Origin: Sphingopyxis sp. BSN-002
GTDB taxonomy: Bacteria; Pseudomonadota; Alphaproteobacteria; Sphingomonadales; Sphingomonadaceae
DNA length: 64,000 nt
Direction of reading: 5' to 3'
Assembly (NCBI RefSeq): GCF_022024275.1
Contig: NZ_CP091804.1
Span: forward strand, 434,001-498,000
Shown here: piece after piece, positions 18,271 through 28,008 of the stretch
How positions within the stretch are numbered: position 1 is the stretch's first letter
Layout of the letters: every line of letters starts with the position of its first letter
Position numbers and translations under genes: made by a program
The notes under the pieces: model-generated
Databases searched by the model: none
Seen by the model: the letters and a program-made list of their open reading frames with translations, nothing else
What the model was told of the DNA's origin: nothing

Positions 18271-19271
18271 TCCGCCGCCTCCATCCGCATCGGCTCTTCG
18301 CTGACCATCGGCACGATCCCCAGCTTCGCGAACAGTGCCGCGTCGGCATTATCGCCGCGGTTGCCGGTGGTAAGCAGCTTGTCGCCGGTGAAGATGCTGT
18401 TCGCGCCCGCCATGAAGCAGAGCGCCTGCGTCGCCTCCGACATGCTCTCGCGTCCCGCCGACAGGCGGACCATCGACTTCGGCATGGTAATGCGTGCGAC
18501 CGCGATCGTGCGGACGAACTCGATATCGTCGATCTTCGCGAGCGGGGTGTCGGCGAGCATGTCGCCGAGCACGGTGCCCTTCACCGGCACCAGCGCATTG
18601 ACCGGCACGCTTTCGGGATGCCGCTCCAGCGTCGCGAGCGCGTGGATGAAGCCGACGCGATCAGTGCGGGTTTCGCCCAGCCCGACGATCCCGCCCGAGC
18701 AGACATTGATCCCGGCGTTGCGGACCTCCTCCAGCGTATCGAGCCGGTCCTGAAAGGTCCGGGTCGAGATGATATTCTCGTAATTCTCCGGGCTCGTGTC
18801 GATATTATGGTTGTAATAGTCGAGCCCCGCGACCGCGAGCGTCTGCGCCTGCTCCTTGGTGAGCATGCCGAGCGTCATGCAGGTTTCCATGCCCATCTGG
18901 CGCACGCCCTCGACCATCTCGACGATTGCGGGCATGTCGCGGTCCTTGGGGTTGCGCCAAGCGGCGCCCATGCAGAAGCGCTTCGACCCCGAATCCTTTG
19001 CCTGCGCCGCCGCCTGCAGCACCGCGCGCACGTCCATCAGCTTGGTGGCTTTCAGCCCGCTGTCGGCATGCTTCGACTGCGAGCAATAGCCGCAATCCTC
19101 GACACAGCCGCCGGTCTTGATCGACAGCAAGGTGCAAAGCTGCACCTCGCCGCGCGCATGATGGCGGCGGTGGACGCCCTGCGCCTCCCACATCAGTTCG
19201 TCGAAGGGCAGATCGAACAGCTCGGCGATTTCCTCGCGGGTCCAGTCGGTGCGGATGGTGTCCTGCGTCAT
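18267..19271 (-). CDS. bioB: Biotin synthase
   Basis: A 334-residue radical SAM enzyme that inserts sulfur into dethiobiotin to give biotin. The 4Fe-4S cysteines are C56, C60 and C63 (CVEDCGYC). Further family motifs are present: '[15 protein letters not shown]', [17 protein letters not shown] and '[18 protein letters not shown]'. The start is set at the ATG at 19271, which overlaps the upstream membrane-protein stop by 4 bp. The frame extends upstream to 19361 but that would be inside the previous gene. No bioA, bioD or bioF is in the window. The position beside pccA/pccB is meaningful, as both depend on biotin. Confidence 0.95.
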   Translation of the reverse strand: MTQDTIRTDWTREEIAELFDLPFDELMWEAQGVHRRHHARGEVQLCTLLSIKTGGCVEDCGYCSQSKHADSGLKATKLMDVRAVLQAAAQAKDSGSKRFCMGAAWRNPKDRDMPAIVEMVEGVRQMGMETCMTLGMLTKEQAQTLAVAGLDYYNHNIDTSPENYENIISTRTFQDRLDTLEEVRNAGINVCSGGIVGLGETRTDRVGFIHALATLERHPESVPVNALVPVKGTVLGDMLADTPLAKIDDIEFVRTIAVARITMPKSMVRLSAGRESMSEATQALCFMAGANSIFTGDKLLTTGNRGDNADAALFAKLGIVPMVSEEPMRMEAAE

Positions 19272-19633
19272 GCGGGAAGGCCTTTCAGGAAGAGATAGAG
19301 AAATCCACCGACGCCGAGCGACAAGGCGATCGGCGCGCCGGTGCGATAGAAGGTCAGCCATTTGCCTTTGGTCTGGCCCGTCGCCTTTTGGCGTACGATT
19401 TCGCTGGTTCCGCTGAACGCCATCAGCGCGGCGAAGCCGACCAGCACGATCACCGCGATCATCGATCCCTTCGCGGCCTTATCGGCACCCGCTCCGGTAG
19501 AGATCGCAAGTACGCCGCCCAGCGTCAGAATAGACAGCGACGTCAGATGCTTGAAATAATCGTAGAGATAGGCCGACCGGTCATCGAGCTCGGGCACCAC
19601 GGCGACCTTGGCCTCGTCGATATCGTCGCTCAT
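19268..19633 (-). CDS. Small membrane protein of unknown function
   Basis: A 121-residue protein with a charged N-terminus (about 1-30), then three likely membrane helices near 34-50, 60-78 and 98-118. I recognise no motif. The ATG at 19633 overlaps the mcm stop by 4 bp, and its own stop overlaps the bioB start by 4 bp, so it is locked between the two. It is a constant part of the operon here, but no function can be named. Confidence 0.7.
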   Translation of the reverse strand: MSDDIDEAKVAVVPELDDRSAYLYDYFKHLTSLSILTLGGVLAISTGAGADKAAKGSMIAVIVLVGFAALMAFSGTSEIVRQKATGQTKGKWLTFYRTGAPIALSLGVGGFLYLFLKGLPA

Positions 19634-21777
19634 GCGGCATCCTCCAGCGGCGGCATATTGTGGCCGAGCAGGCGCAGCACGTCGGCGGCACATTCGACCA
19701 CGTTCGAGCCGGGGCCATAAATGCCCTGCACGCCCGCGTCGCGGAGATAGTCATAGTCCTGCGGCGGGATGACGCCCCCCGCGATCACCTTGATGTCATT
19801 GCGCCCAGCTTCGCGAAGCTTGTTGATGAGCTCGGGGATCAAAGTCTTGTGACCGGCGGCAAGGCTCGACGCGCCGACCACATCGACGCCGCTGTCGAGC
19901 GCGAGCACCACGGTTTCCTCGGGCGTCTGGAACAGCGGGCCGGACACGACATCGAAGCCCATGTCCCCGAACGCCGAGGCGATGACATTCGCGCCGCGGT
20001 CGTGGCCGTCCTGCCCCATCTTGGCGACAAGCAGCTTTGGCTTGCGTCCCATCCGGCGTTCGACCGCCGCGACGCCGTCGAGCACCTGCTGCCAGCGCGC
20101 ATCGCCCTCATAGGGCGCAGCATAGACGCCTTTCACCGGGGTTGGCTGGGTGCCGTAACGGTCGAAGCTTTCCTCCATCGCCGACGAAATTTCGCCGAGC
20201 GTCGCACGCGCGCGCGCAGCCTCGACCGCATGCGCGAGGAGGTTGTTCTCGATCGATTGCTCGCCCGCCGCAGCATCGCGCAGCGCCTTCAGCGCTGCCT
20301 GACACGCGGCCTCGTCGCGGCCCGCCTTGGTCTTGTTGATCCGCGCGATCTGCGCCTCGCGGACCTTGGTGTTGTCGACCTCGAGCGTTTCGAGCAGATC
20401 TTCGTTCGCGAGGCGATATTTGTTTACGCCGACGATCACATCGTCGCCGCGGTCGACGCGCGCCTGCCGTGCCGCGGCGGCGGTCTCGATCATCGCTTTG
20501 GGCCAGCCGGCGGCGACGGCCTTCGCCATGCCGCCTTCCTTCTCGACGCGTTCGATGATCTCCCACGCCTGATCGACCAATTGCTGCGTCAGCGCCTCGA
20601 CATAATAGGAGCCGCCGAGCGGATCGACGACCTTGGTCATCCCGGTCTCTTCCTGGATGACGATCTGCGTGTTGCGCGCGATGCGCGCCGAGAAGTCGGT
20701 CGGCAGCGCGATCGCCTCGTCGAGCGCGTTGGTGTGGAGCGACTGGGTACCGCCCAGCATCGCCGCCATCGCCTCGATCGTCGTGCGCATGACGTTGTTG
20801 TACGGGTCCTGCTCGGTCAGCGAGACGCCCGACGTCTGGCAGTGCGTGCGCAGCATCTTCGACCGCTCGTCCTTCGCGCCGAGGTTCGTCATCACGCGGT
20901 GCCACAGCACGCGCGCGGCGCGGAGCTTGGCGATCTCCATGAAGAAATTCATGCCGATCGCGAAGAAGAAGCTCAGGCGTCCGGCGAACTTGTCGATGTC
21001 GAGCCCGCTGGCGACGCCATAGCGCACATATTCGGCGCCGTCGGCAATCGTAAAGGCGAGCTCCTGCACCTGCGTCGCGCCGGCTTCCTGCATATGGTAG
21101 CCGGAAATCGAGATGCTGTTGAACTTGGGCATCTCGCGGCTGGTGTAGCCGAAGATATCGCTGATGATCCGCATGCTCGGCTCGGGCGGGTAGATGTAGG
21201 TGTTGCGGACCATGAACTCCTTCAGGATGTCGTTCTGGATGGTCCCGTCGAGCAGCTTGCGCTCGACCCCCTGCTCTTCGCCCGCGACGATGAAGAAGGC
21301 GAGGATCGGAATCACCGCGCCGTTCATCGTCATCGACACCGACATCTGGTCGAGCGGAATGCCGTCGAACAGGATCTTCATATCCTCGACGCTGTCGATC
21401 GCGACCCCCGCCTTGCCGACATCGCCGACGACGCGCGGATGGTCGCTGTCATAACCGCGGTGCGTGGCAAGGTCGAAGGCGACCGACAGGCCCTTCTGCC
21501 CCGCGGCAAGGTTGCGGCGATAGAAAGCGTTCGATTCCTCGGCGGTCGAGAAGCCCGCATACTGCCGGATCGTCCACGGCCGCCCCGCATACATCGACGC
21601 ACGCACGCCGCGCGTGAACGGCGCGAAGCCGGGCAGGCCCGGATCGGCAGTGACGTCCTCAGCCGTATAGAGCGGCTTGACGTCGATCCCCTCGGGCGTC
21701 GCCCAGGTCAGGTCCTTGCCCTTTACTTCCTTTTCGGCGGCGGCGGCCCATTGGTCGAGGGTTGGCTTGTCGGTCAT
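19630..21777 (-). CDS. Methylmalonyl-CoA mutase
   Basis: A 715-residue B12-dependent mutase that converts (R)-methylmalonyl-CoA to succinyl-CoA. The N-terminal catalytic TIM barrel carries the AQ/CoA-binding region ('[21 protein letters not shown]', '[15 protein letters not shown]'). The C-terminal cobalamin domain has the DxHxxG motif in [11 protein letters not shown], with the cobalt-ligand histidine at about H592. This single-chain form is the usual homodimeric type and the length matches. It lies in the operon with mce, pccA and pccB. No MeaB-type chaperone or adenosyltransferase is in the window. Confidence 0.95.
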   Translation of the reverse strand: MTDKPTLDQWAAAAEKEVKGKDLTWATPEGIDVKPLYTAEDVTADPGLPGFAPFTRGVRASMYAGRPWTIRQYAGFSTAEESNAFYRRNLAAGQKGLSVAFDLATHRGYDSDHPRVVGDVGKAGVAIDSVEDMKILFDGIPLDQMSVSMTMNGAVIPILAFFIVAGEEQGVERKLLDGTIQNDILKEFMVRNTYIYPPEPSMRIISDIFGYTSREMPKFNSISISGYHMQEAGATQVQELAFTIADGAEYVRYGVASGLDIDKFAGRLSFFFAIGMNFFMEIAKLRAARVLWHRVMTNLGAKDERSKMLRTHCQTSGVSLTEQDPYNNVMRTTIEAMAAMLGGTQSLHTNALDEAIALPTDFSARIARNTQIVIQEETGMTKVVDPLGGSYYVEALTQQLVDQAWEIIERVEKEGGMAKAVAAGWPKAMIETAAAARQARVDRGDDVIVGVNKYRLANEDLLETLEVDNTKVREAQIARINKTKAGRDEAACQAALKALRDAAAGEQSIENNLLAHAVEAARARATLGEISSAMEESFDRYGTQPTPVKGVYAAPYEGDARWQQVLDGVAAVERRMGRKPKLLVAKMGQDGHDRGANVIASAFGDMGFDVVSGPLFQTPEETVVLALDSGVDVVGASSLAAGHKTLIPELINKLREAGRNDIKVIAGGVIPPQDYDYLRDAGVQGIYGPGSNVVECAADVLRLLGHNMPPLEDAA

Positions 21778-21798
21778 ATGCAGTCTCTACGTTGTGAT

Positions 21799-21850
21799 CC
21801 CCGGCGCAAGCCGGGGCCTCGTGCGGTCATGGGTCCCGGCTTGCGCCGGG
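21799..21850. repeat. REP-like inverted repeat between mcm and mce
   Basis: CCCCGGCGCAAGCCGGGG (21799-21816, itself a near-perfect palindrome) is followed by a second copy CCCGGCTTGCGCCGGG in opposite orientation (21835-21850). The pair can fold as two small hairpins or one long stem. It sits in the 81-nt gap between mce and mcm, inside the operon, and has no T tract, so it may stabilise mRNA ends or be a dispersed palindromic repeat rather than a terminator. Confidence 0.75.
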
Positions 21851-21858
21851 AACACAAA

Positions 21859-22296
21859 TCAATGCGCCTCTTTCGGCGTCTCCATAATCTCGGTCAGCAC
21901 CCCGCCCATATCCTTGGGGTGCAGGAAGAAAATCAGCGTCCCATGCGCCCCGATGCGCGGTTCGCCCAGCACCCGCTTTCCCATCGCCTCGAACTCGGCT
22001 TTCGCGGCGTGGATGTCGGGGACCTCATAGCAAAGATGATGCTGTCCGCCCGCCGGGTTCTTTTGCAGGAAACCGGCGATCGATTCATTGCCCGGCAATG
22101 GTTCGATCAGCTCAATCTGTGTGCCGTTTAACCCGCTGTCGGTCGGAGTATCGACGAAGCACACCTTCACGCCCTGCTCGGGCAGATCGAACGGCTCGTG
22201 AATCTGCGTCGCCCCCATCACGTCGCGGTAGAAGGCGATGCTGTCGGCGATCGACGGCGTCGCGACGCCGATATGATTGAGACGACCCAGCTTCAT
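21859..22296 (-). CDS. mce: Methylmalonyl-CoA epimerase
   Basis: A 145-residue vicinal-oxygen-chelate protein that interconverts the (S) and (R) epimers of methylmalonyl-CoA, linking carboxylase and mutase. The expected metal ligands are H8 (LNHIGVAT), Q60, H87 (GGQHHLCYE) and E136. The ATG at 22296 is chosen because MKLGRLNHIG is the family N-terminus; the frame extends to 22344 without support. It lies 10 nt after the secreted-protein gene and 81 nt before mcm. Confidence 0.93.
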   Translation of the reverse strand: MKLGRLNHIGVATPSIADSIAFYRDVMGATQIHEPFDLPEQGVKVCFVDTPTDSGLNGTQIELIEPLPGNESIAGFLQKNPAGGQHHLCYEVPDIHAAKAEFEAMGKRVLGEPRIGAHGTLIFFLHPKDMGGVLTEIMETPKEAH

Positions 22297-22306
22297 TGCA
22301 TTCTCC

Positions 22307-23056
22307 TCAGCAGCCCGGAACCTTGTCTTTGCCCACAAGCGCATATTCTCCGTCCTTCAGCACATATTGCTGCCTGAACGCCTTGGTGCCGGTGTAACCG
22401 ACGGTGAAACTCTTGCCGGGTACCGCCGCGACGATCTGACCGTCATAGCCCTGCTCGGTCTGGCCGATGCCCGCGCCCGAGCCCATCGCATCGGTGAAGC
22501 TGCCACGATCGACCGGCCCGTCGGGGGTCAGCTCGGTCACGACCGCGCTGCTGATCAGGCAGCCCTGCCACACGCCGCCACCGGCGGTGACCAGATAGGG
22601 GTTTGCCCCGAGCAGCCCGGTAAAGGCCCAGCTCGTCGCACCATTGCCGACCGTCCCGGTCGCGCCGAGCCCGATCCACTCGCCCCGCTTCACCCAGCCC
22701 GTCGGGCTTCCCTTCAGATAGTGGACCGCGTTTACGCCGCCTTCGCTGTGCCCCGCGTCCTCGAGCGAGCCGACGCTCAGCAACGCGGCAACACCATTCT
22801 CCATCATGTGGATCGCGACGGGCCGGAAATGATAGGTCCGCTCGTCGATCTGGCGCACCGCTTCGGGGGTCGCGCCCTTCTCCAGTCCGAAGGCCGTCCG
22901 GAACGCGAGCTCGATCGTCGTATCTTCCTCATCCCCGAGTTTGATCGGGAAAGATTCGCGCTTTTCGCCGACGGGCGTATCGGGATCGAACGCCCATGCG
23001 GCAGGCGCCGCGGCCAGAAGCGGAAGGATCGACAGGGGGAGAAGAAGCTTACGCAT
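22307..23056 (-). CDS. Secreted protein of unknown function in the propionate operon
   Basis: A 249-residue protein with a clear signal peptide (hydrophobic segment about 5-20, ending AAAPAAWA). The mature part is rich in Gly and has 'GASLED'-like unfamiliar sequence; I see no catalytic motif and only two cysteines after the signal. The ATG at 23056 follows GAGG at good spacing; an ATG at 23068 lacks a ribosome site. It lies between pccB and mce, 10 nt before mce, so its co-expression with propionyl-CoA metabolism is likely. What a periplasmic protein does in this setting is unknown. Confidence 0.75.
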   Translation of the reverse strand: MRKLLLPLSILPLLAAAPAAWAFDPDTPVGEKRESFPIKLGDEEDTTIELAFRTAFGLEKGATPEAVRQIDERTYHFRPVAIHMMENGVAALLSVGSLEDAGHSEGGVNAVHYLKGSPTGWVKRGEWIGLGATGTVGNGATSWAFTGLLGANPYLVTAGGGVWQGCLISSAVVTELTPDGPVDRGSFTDAMGSGAGIGQTEQGYDGQIVAAVPGKSFTVGYTGTKAFRQQYVLKDGEYALVGKDKVPGC

Positions 23057-23158
23057 TTCAAACCTCATTGGAAAATCAAGACCATCGCGGCAGCGTAGCC
23101 GCCCGACGCTCTTGCCTCCAGCCCGGCAGCGACGATGTGCGGGGCGTCACAACATTCG

Positions 23159-24691
23159 TCACAACGGGATATTGTCATGCTTCTTCCACGGGTTTTCGAG
23201 CTGCTTGTTCCGCAGCTTCCGCAGCCCCAGCGCGATCCGCTTGCGCGTGTTGTGCGGGTGGATGACCTCGTCGATATAGCCGCGTGACGCCGCAACGAAG
23301 GGATTAGCAAAGCGGTCCTCATATTCCTTCGTACGCTGCGCGATCTTTTCGGGGTCGCCGATGTCGCTGCGAAAGATGATCTCGACCGCGCCCTTCGCGC
23401 CCATCACCGCGATCTCGGCGGTAGGCCAGGCATAGTTCAAATCGCCGCGCAGATGCTTCGACGCCATCACGTCATAGGCCCCGCCATAGGCCTTGCGCGT
23501 GATCACCGTGATCTTGGGCACCGTCGCCTCGGCATAGGCGAAGAGCAGCTTCGCGCCATGCTTGATGATGCCGTTATATTCCTGCGCCGTGCCGGGCAGG
23601 AAGCCGGGGACGTCGACGAAGGTAACGATCGGGATCTCGAACGCGTCGCAGAAGCGCACGAAGCGCGCCGCCTTCTTCGACGAATTGATGTCGAGCACGC
23701 CCGCGAGCACCAGTGGCTGGTTCGCGACGATGCCGATCGTGCGGCCTTCGATGCGCCCGAAGCCGCAGATGATGTTCGCGGCGTGCGCCGGCTGCACCTC
23801 GAAGAAATCGCCTTCGTCGACCGTTTTGCGGATCAGCTCGTGCATATCGTACGGCTGGTTCGCGTTCGGCGGGATCAGCGTGTCGAGGCTGGCTTCGGCG
23901 CGATCATAGGGATCGCTCGTCGGCCGCACGGGCACGCCGCTGCGGTTGTTCTCGGGCAGATAGTCGAAGAAATCGCGCGTTGCGAGCAGCGCCTCGATAT
24001 CATTTTCGAACGCAATATCGGCGACCGAGCTTTTCGTCGTGTGCGTGATCGCGCCGCCCAGCTCCTCCTGCGTCACCACCTCGTTCGTGACGGTTTTGAC
24101 AACATCGGGGCCGGTGACGAACATATAGCTGCTGTCCTTCACCATGAAGATGAAGTCGGTCATCGCGGGGCTGTAAACCGCGCCGCCCGCGCACGGGCCC
24201 ATGATCAGGCTGATCTGCGGCACCACACCCGACGCCAGCACATTGCGCTGAAACACCTCGGCATAGCCGCCCAGCGAGGCGACGCCCTCCTGGATACGCG
24301 CGCCGCCGCTGTCGTTCAGGCCGATGACCGGCGCGCCGACCTTCATCGCATTGTCCATCACCTTCATGATTTTCTCGGCATGCCGTTCCGACAGCGAACC
24401 GCCGAAGACGGTGAAGTCCTGGCTGAAGACATAGACGAGGCGGCCGTTGATCGTACCGCTGCCGGTAACGACGCCGTCGCCCGGGACGATCTGGTCCTGC
24501 ATCCCGAAATCGGTGCAATTATGCTCGACATAGGTGTCGAGCTCCTCGAACGAGCCCTCGTCGAGCAGCACGTTCAGCCGCTCGCGCGCGGTCAGCTTGC
24601 CCTTGGCGTGCTGCGCATCGATGCGCTTCTGCCCGCCTCCCAGGGCTGCGGCGGCGCGGCGGCGTTCCATTTCGGCGATATTGGCGGACAT
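23159..24691 (-). CDS. pccB: Propionyl-CoA carboxylase, carboxyltransferase subunit
   Basis: A 510-residue beta subunit that transfers the carboxyl group from biotin to propionyl-CoA. It contains the paired crotonase folds of the family: '[17 protein letters not shown]', '[14 protein letters not shown]', [18 protein letters not shown] and '[17 protein letters not shown]'. Length 510 matches known PccB. The ATG at 24691 begins the coding frame [14 protein letters not shown], which is the usual N-terminal helix; the open frame continues far upstream but into antisense of the regulator. It is the first gene of the minus-strand operon and shares a 108-bp control region with the divergent regulator. 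Confidence 0.95.
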   Translation of the reverse strand: MSANIAEMERRRAAAALGGGQKRIDAQHAKGKLTARERLNVLLDEGSFEELDTYVEHNCTDFGMQDQIVPGDGVVTGSGTINGRLVYVFSQDFTVFGGSLSERHAEKIMKVMDNAMKVGAPVIGLNDSGGARIQEGVASLGGYAEVFQRNVLASGVVPQISLIMGPCAGGAVYSPAMTDFIFMVKDSSYMFVTGPDVVKTVTNEVVTQEELGGAITHTTKSSVADIAFENDIEALLATRDFFDYLPENNRSGVPVRPTSDPYDRAEASLDTLIPPNANQPYDMHELIRKTVDEGDFFEVQPAHAANIICGFGRIEGRTIGIVANQPLVLAGVLDINSSKKAARFVRFCDAFEIPIVTFVDVPGFLPGTAQEYNGIIKHGAKLLFAYAEATVPKITVITRKAYGGAYDVMASKHLRGDLNYAWPTAEIAVMGAKGAVEIIFRSDIGDPEKIAQRTKEYEDRFANPFVAASRGYIDEVIHPHNTRKRIALGLRKLRNKQLENPWKKHDNIPL

Positions 24692-24742
24692 GCGGCTCTC
24701 CGATAGTGTCGAATGCGCCGTCTGCCCCTGCCCGCGCGCCGA

Positions 24743-24785
24743 TGCAAATGCGAATTTGCAAAGTTGCAAAGTGCAAGTTTGCAAA
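24743..24785. promoter_or_regulatory. Tandem TTTGCAAA-type operator array for the divergent regulator
   Basis: TGCA-centred sites lie at 24743-24746 (TGCAAAT), 24755-24762 (TTTGCAAA), 24764-24770 (TTGCAAA), 24771-24776 (GTGCAA) and 24778-24785 (TTTGCAAA). The last four centres are spaced 8, 7 and 8 bp. RamB/PrpR-type regulators of short-chain acyl metabolism bind TTTGCAAA-like sites, and one is encoded immediately downstream. The array ends 14 bp before the regulator's start codon, suggesting autorepression as well as control of pccB. Confidence 0.7.
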
Positions 24786-24799
24786 GTAGTCTGCGCGCC

Positions 24800-26209
24800 A
24801 TGCAGCCAACCCGCCTCTACGCTGGGCGACAACTTCGCCAACTTCGGGAAACCCGCACCATCCGGCAGGCCGACTTCGCCGCGCAGCTCGGCATCTCTGC
24901 GTCGTACCTCAGCCAGATCGAGCATGACGATCGCCCGCTGACGCCGGCGCTGCTCGACCGGCTGCAAAAACTCTTCCCGCTCGAATGGGAAGAGGTGGCG
25001 GCCGAGGCCGGCGATCGCCGCGCGGGCGCGCTCCGCGAGGCAGCCGCCGATCCGCTGTTTGCCGCCTCGCCCCTGCCCCCCGAACAACTCGAGCGCGCAG
25101 CGCTGCAACAGCCGCAACTGGCCGACCAGTTCGTCGCGCTCCACGCCGCCTATCGCCGCGCGGGCCAGCGGCTGCAGATCATCGACGAGGCGCTGACCGG
25201 CGGCACCGCCGAGGGCAGCCGCCTGCCATGGGAAGAGGTGCGCGACTGGTTCCACGATGCAGGCAATTATGTCGACAGCATCGACCGCGCTGCCGAAACG
25301 CTGGCGGGCCAGCTCCGTGGCAAGGACCCGTCGCCCGCGATCGAGACGATCGAGCGGAGATTGCGCGACGCGCTCGGCATATCGATCGTCTATAACCAGA
25401 CGCAGACCCTGCGCGATTTCGATGCGACGATGCGGCATCTGGTGATCGACCCGTCGCAGCCCGCCGAAACGCGCCGCTTCCAGCTGGCGCACCAACTCGC
25501 CGCGCTCGCACTGGCGAACGAGATCGCCGCGGTCGTCGAAGCGTCGCCGCTCCGTACCGCAGCGGCTCGGCAGCTCCTTCACGTCGGCCTTGCCAATTAT
25601 GCCGCGGGCGCGGTGCTGATGCCCTACGCGCCCTTTCGCGCCAGCGCCCGCACCGTGCGGCACGACATCGACCGGCTGCGCCTCGAATATGGCGTCAGCT
25701 TCGAACAGGCGTGCCACCGCCTGTCGACGCTTCAGCGTCCCGGCGCACGCGGCATTCCGATGTTCTTCTGCCGCGTCGATATGGCCGGCAATATCACCAA
25801 GCGGCACAGCGCGACGCGGCTGCAGTTCGCGCGCTTCGGTGGCGCCTGCCCACTGTGGATCGTCCATGAGGCCGCGGCGATCCCAGACCGCATCCTCTTC
25901 CAGCTCGCCGAGACGCCCGACGGCCTGCGCTATGTGTCGATGGCCAAAGGGCTGGTGAAGCCGTCGGGGAGCTACGCTCGCAGCCCGCGCCGCTACGCCG
26001 TCGCGCTGGGCTGCGAGGCGCAATATGCTGCCGACTTCGTCTATGCCGACGGGGTCGATGTCGCCGCGCCACAGGCAGCGACGCGGATCGGCCTGTCGTG
26101 CCGTATCTGCCCGCGCGACGATTGCGATCAGCGCGCCTTCCCGCCAAGCGACCGCCCGATCCTGGTCGACCCCGACCGGCGCGATGTCGTGCCGTACCGG
26201 ATCGGCTAG
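24800..26209 (+). CDS. RamB/ScfR-type short-chain acyl-CoA-responsive regulator
   Basis: A 469-residue regulator of the XRE/RamB/ScfR type. A helix-turn-helix spans about 8-60 ('[28 protein letters not shown]'-like, with SYLSQIE). A middle region resembles the IrrE-like domain but has [10 protein letters not shown] in place of HExxH, so no peptidase. The C-terminal DUF2083-type part ends in a cysteine cluster, '[17 protein letters not shown]', which could bind metal. Such proteins control propionate, acetate and glyoxylate genes by sensing acyl-CoA. Divergence from pccB and the operator array support that role. There is no clear Shine-Dalgarno before the ATG, so the message may be nearly leaderless. 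It overlaps the LysR gene by 4 bp. Confidence 0.88.
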   Translation: MQPTRLYAGRQLRQLRETRTIRQADFAAQLGISASYLSQIEHDDRPLTPALLDRLQKLFPLEWEEVAAEAGDRRAGALREAAADPLFAASPLPPEQLERAALQQPQLADQFVALHAAYRRAGQRLQIIDEALTGGTAEGSRLPWEEVRDWFHDAGNYVDSIDRAAETLAGQLRGKDPSPAIETIERRLRDALGISIVYNQTQTLRDFDATMRHLVIDPSQPAETRRFQLAHQLAALALANEIAAVVEASPLRTAAARQLLHVGLANYAAGAVLMPYAPFRASARTVRHDIDRLRLEYGVSFEQACHRLSTLQRPGARGIPMFFCRVDMAGNITKRHSATRLQFARFGGACPLWIVHEAAAIPDRILFQLAETPDGLRYVSMAKGLVKPSGSYARSPRRYAVALGCEAQYAADFVYADGVDVAAPQAATRIGLSCRICPRDDCDQRAFPPSDRPILVDPDRRDVVPYRIG

Positions 26210-27099
26210 GGCGCGATTACCAGTTCATCGTCGAGGAAGTCGAGGAAGGCACGAATGCGTGCCGCGGCACGATCCTCGGCCGCGTAGAGCGCATGGATAT
26301 CTTCCCCGTCGCCCGGGTGGTAATCCGCGAGCACTTCGACAAGGCGTCCTGCCGCAAGATCGCCAGCGACGTGGAAATGGCCGTGCCGCGAAATGCCACC
26401 GCCCGCGATGGCCATCTGGCGCACCATATCGCCCGAATTGCCGAAGAAGCTGCCATGGACCGGTCGATGAACGACCCGCCCGCCGATGCAGAAGGGCCAG
26501 CTGTCGACCGAGCGGCGAAAGCTGAAGCGCAGGCAGTCGTGCGCGTCGAGATCATCGGGCACTTGGGGCGTACCGCGCCGTGCAAGATAATCGGGGCTCG
26601 CGACCAGCGCCATGCGGCTGCGCCCGAGCTTCTTGGCGCGAAGGCTCGTGTCGCGGAGCGGGCCGATCCGGATCGCGATGTCGGCGCGCTCTTCGACCAG
26701 GTCGACGATCGCATCGGACAGCGCGAGGTCGAGGATGATTTCGGGATAGCGGGCCATGAAGCGCGGCAGGATCGGCAGCAGCGGCACGCTGATCGAGGGC
26801 GACGCGTTGACACGCAGAAGCCCACGGGGCCCCTGCTTTTCGCGACCGAGGCCGTTCTCGACCGCCTCGATCTCGGCGAGCAGCACGCTCATCCGGTCGC
26901 GATAGGCAGCCCCCTCGGCGGTGAGCGCAAGCGAGCGCGTCGTGCGGCGAAACAGGATCGTACCGAGACGCTCCTCGAGCCGCGCGATACTGCGGCTCAC
27001 GGCCGATGGCGTAAGACGGAGGGCCTTGGCCCCTGCCGCAAAGCTTCCGCCGCTCGCCACCGCAAGGAAAGTCTCGATATCGCCGAACCGGTTATCCAT
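26206..27099 (-). CDS. LysR-family transcriptional regulator
   Basis: A 297-residue activator/repressor with a LysR winged helix-turn-helix (about 1-62; '[28 protein letters not shown]') and a substrate-binding effector domain. The ATG at 27099 has AGGA 6 nt upstream; the frame extends slightly to 27117. It diverges from an SDR gene and presumably controls it; the 118-bp gap contains a perfect 8-bp inverted repeat. It ends in a 4-bp convergent overlap with the RamB-type regulator gene. Confidence 0.92.
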   Translation of the reverse strand: MDNRFGDIETFLAVASGGSFAAGAKALRLTPSAVSRSIARLEERLGTILFRRTTRSLALTAEGAAYRDRMSVLLAEIEAVENGLGREKQGPRGLLRVNASPSISVPLLPILPRFMARYPEIILDLALSDAIVDLVEERADIAIRIGPLRDTSLRAKKLGRSRMALVASPDYLARRGTPQVPDDLDAHDCLRFSFRRSVDSWPFCIGGRVVHRPVHGSFFGNSGDMVRQMAIAGGGISRHGHFHVAGDLAAGRLVEVLADYHPGDGEDIHALYAAEDRAAARIRAFLDFLDDELVIAP

Positions 27100-27118
27100 C
27101 GCCATTCCTGATTTCAAA

Positions 27119-27136
27119 TCATCACTGAAGTGATGA
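27119..27136. promoter_or_regulatory. Perfect palindrome between LysR and SDR genes
   Basis: TCATCACT-GA-AGTGATGA is an 18-bp perfect inverted repeat, 20 bp upstream of the LysR start and about 80 bp upstream of the SDR start. LysR proteins bind dyads in such divergent gaps, so this is the likely operator; binding is inferred, not shown. Confidence 0.6.
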
Positions 27137-27216
27137 AGCGCATTCTAATCAACAATGGTGCGGAACGCTATCTTCGGCGCATCGAACAAGAACCAAAGCG
27201 TGAAAGGAATTCACTC

Positions 27217-28002
27217 ATGGACCTGAAACTGAAGGGCAAGACCGCCATCGTCACCGGATCGACCGCCGGCATCGGCTTTGCGATCGCCAAGCGCCTCGCC
27301 GAAGAAGGCGTCGACGTCGTTATCACGGGACGCAATCAGGCGAAGCTCGACGAAGCCGCCGCCGAGCTGTCGCAGTCGGGTAAAATCCGGGCCGTGCTCG
27401 CCGATCCGGCGACGGCCGAGGGCGCCGAAGCGCTGATCGCGGCGGTTCCCGCAACCGACATTCTCGTCAACAACCTCGGCATCTATGAAGCCAAGGACTT
27501 CGCCGACATCAGCGACGCCGACTGGCACCATATTTTCGAGGTCAATGTCGTCAGCGGTGCGCGGCTGTCGCGGCACTATTTCCCGAAGATGCTCGAAAAC
27601 AACTGGGGCCGCGTGATCTTCATCGCGAGCGAAAGCGGCCTGCTGCCGCCCGCCGAGATGATCCACTACGGCATGACGAAGACCGCACAGCTCACCATCG
27701 CACGCGGGCTCGCCGAGCAGACCAAGGGCACGGGTGTCACCGTCAACACCGTGCTCCCCGGACCGACCCGCTCCGAAGGCATCGTCGACTTCATCAAGTC
27801 GGTGGTCTCGAACCCCGACGCGTCCGAAGCCGAGCGTGAAAAGACCTTCTTCGAAGAGCTGCGCCCGTTGTCGCTGATCCGCCGCCTGATCGAGGCCGAT
27901 GAGATCGGGGCGATGGTGACCTATCTGGCGAGCCCGCTCGCCGCGGTCACCAACGGCGCCGCGATCCGCGCCGAAGGCGGGATCGTTCCGACGATCGCGT
28001 AA
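27217..28002 (+). CDS. Short-chain dehydrogenase/reductase
   Basis: A 261-residue NAD(P)-dependent SDR. The nucleotide-binding TGSTAGIG motif is at 14-20. The catalytic set is S138 or S140 (IASESG) with Y151 and K155 (YGMTK); the usual NNAG appears as NNLG. The substrate cannot be deduced. The ATG at 27217 has AAGGA 10 nt upstream, and the open frame extends to 27130 without a ribosome site. It diverges from a LysR gene and converges on an epimerase gene with 6 nt between. Confidence 0.92.
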   Translation: MDLKLKGKTAIVTGSTAGIGFAIAKRLAEEGVDVVITGRNQAKLDEAAAELSQSGKIRAVLADPATAEGAEALIAAVPATDILVNNLGIYEAKDFADISDADWHHIFEVNVVSGARLSRHYFPKMLENNWGRVIFIASESGLLPPAEMIHYGMTKTAQLTIARGLAEQTKGTGVTVNTVLPGPTRSEGIVDFIKSVVSNPDASEAEREKTFFEELRPLSLIRRLIEADEIGAMVTYLASPLAAVTNGAAIRAEGGIVPTIA

Positions 28003-28008
28003 GCGGGT

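Noticed and set aside
19660..22131. Long plus-strand open frame (823 codons) opposite mcm and mce
   Set aside because: Antisense to two confident genes, contains no known motif, and crosses the palindromic repeat.
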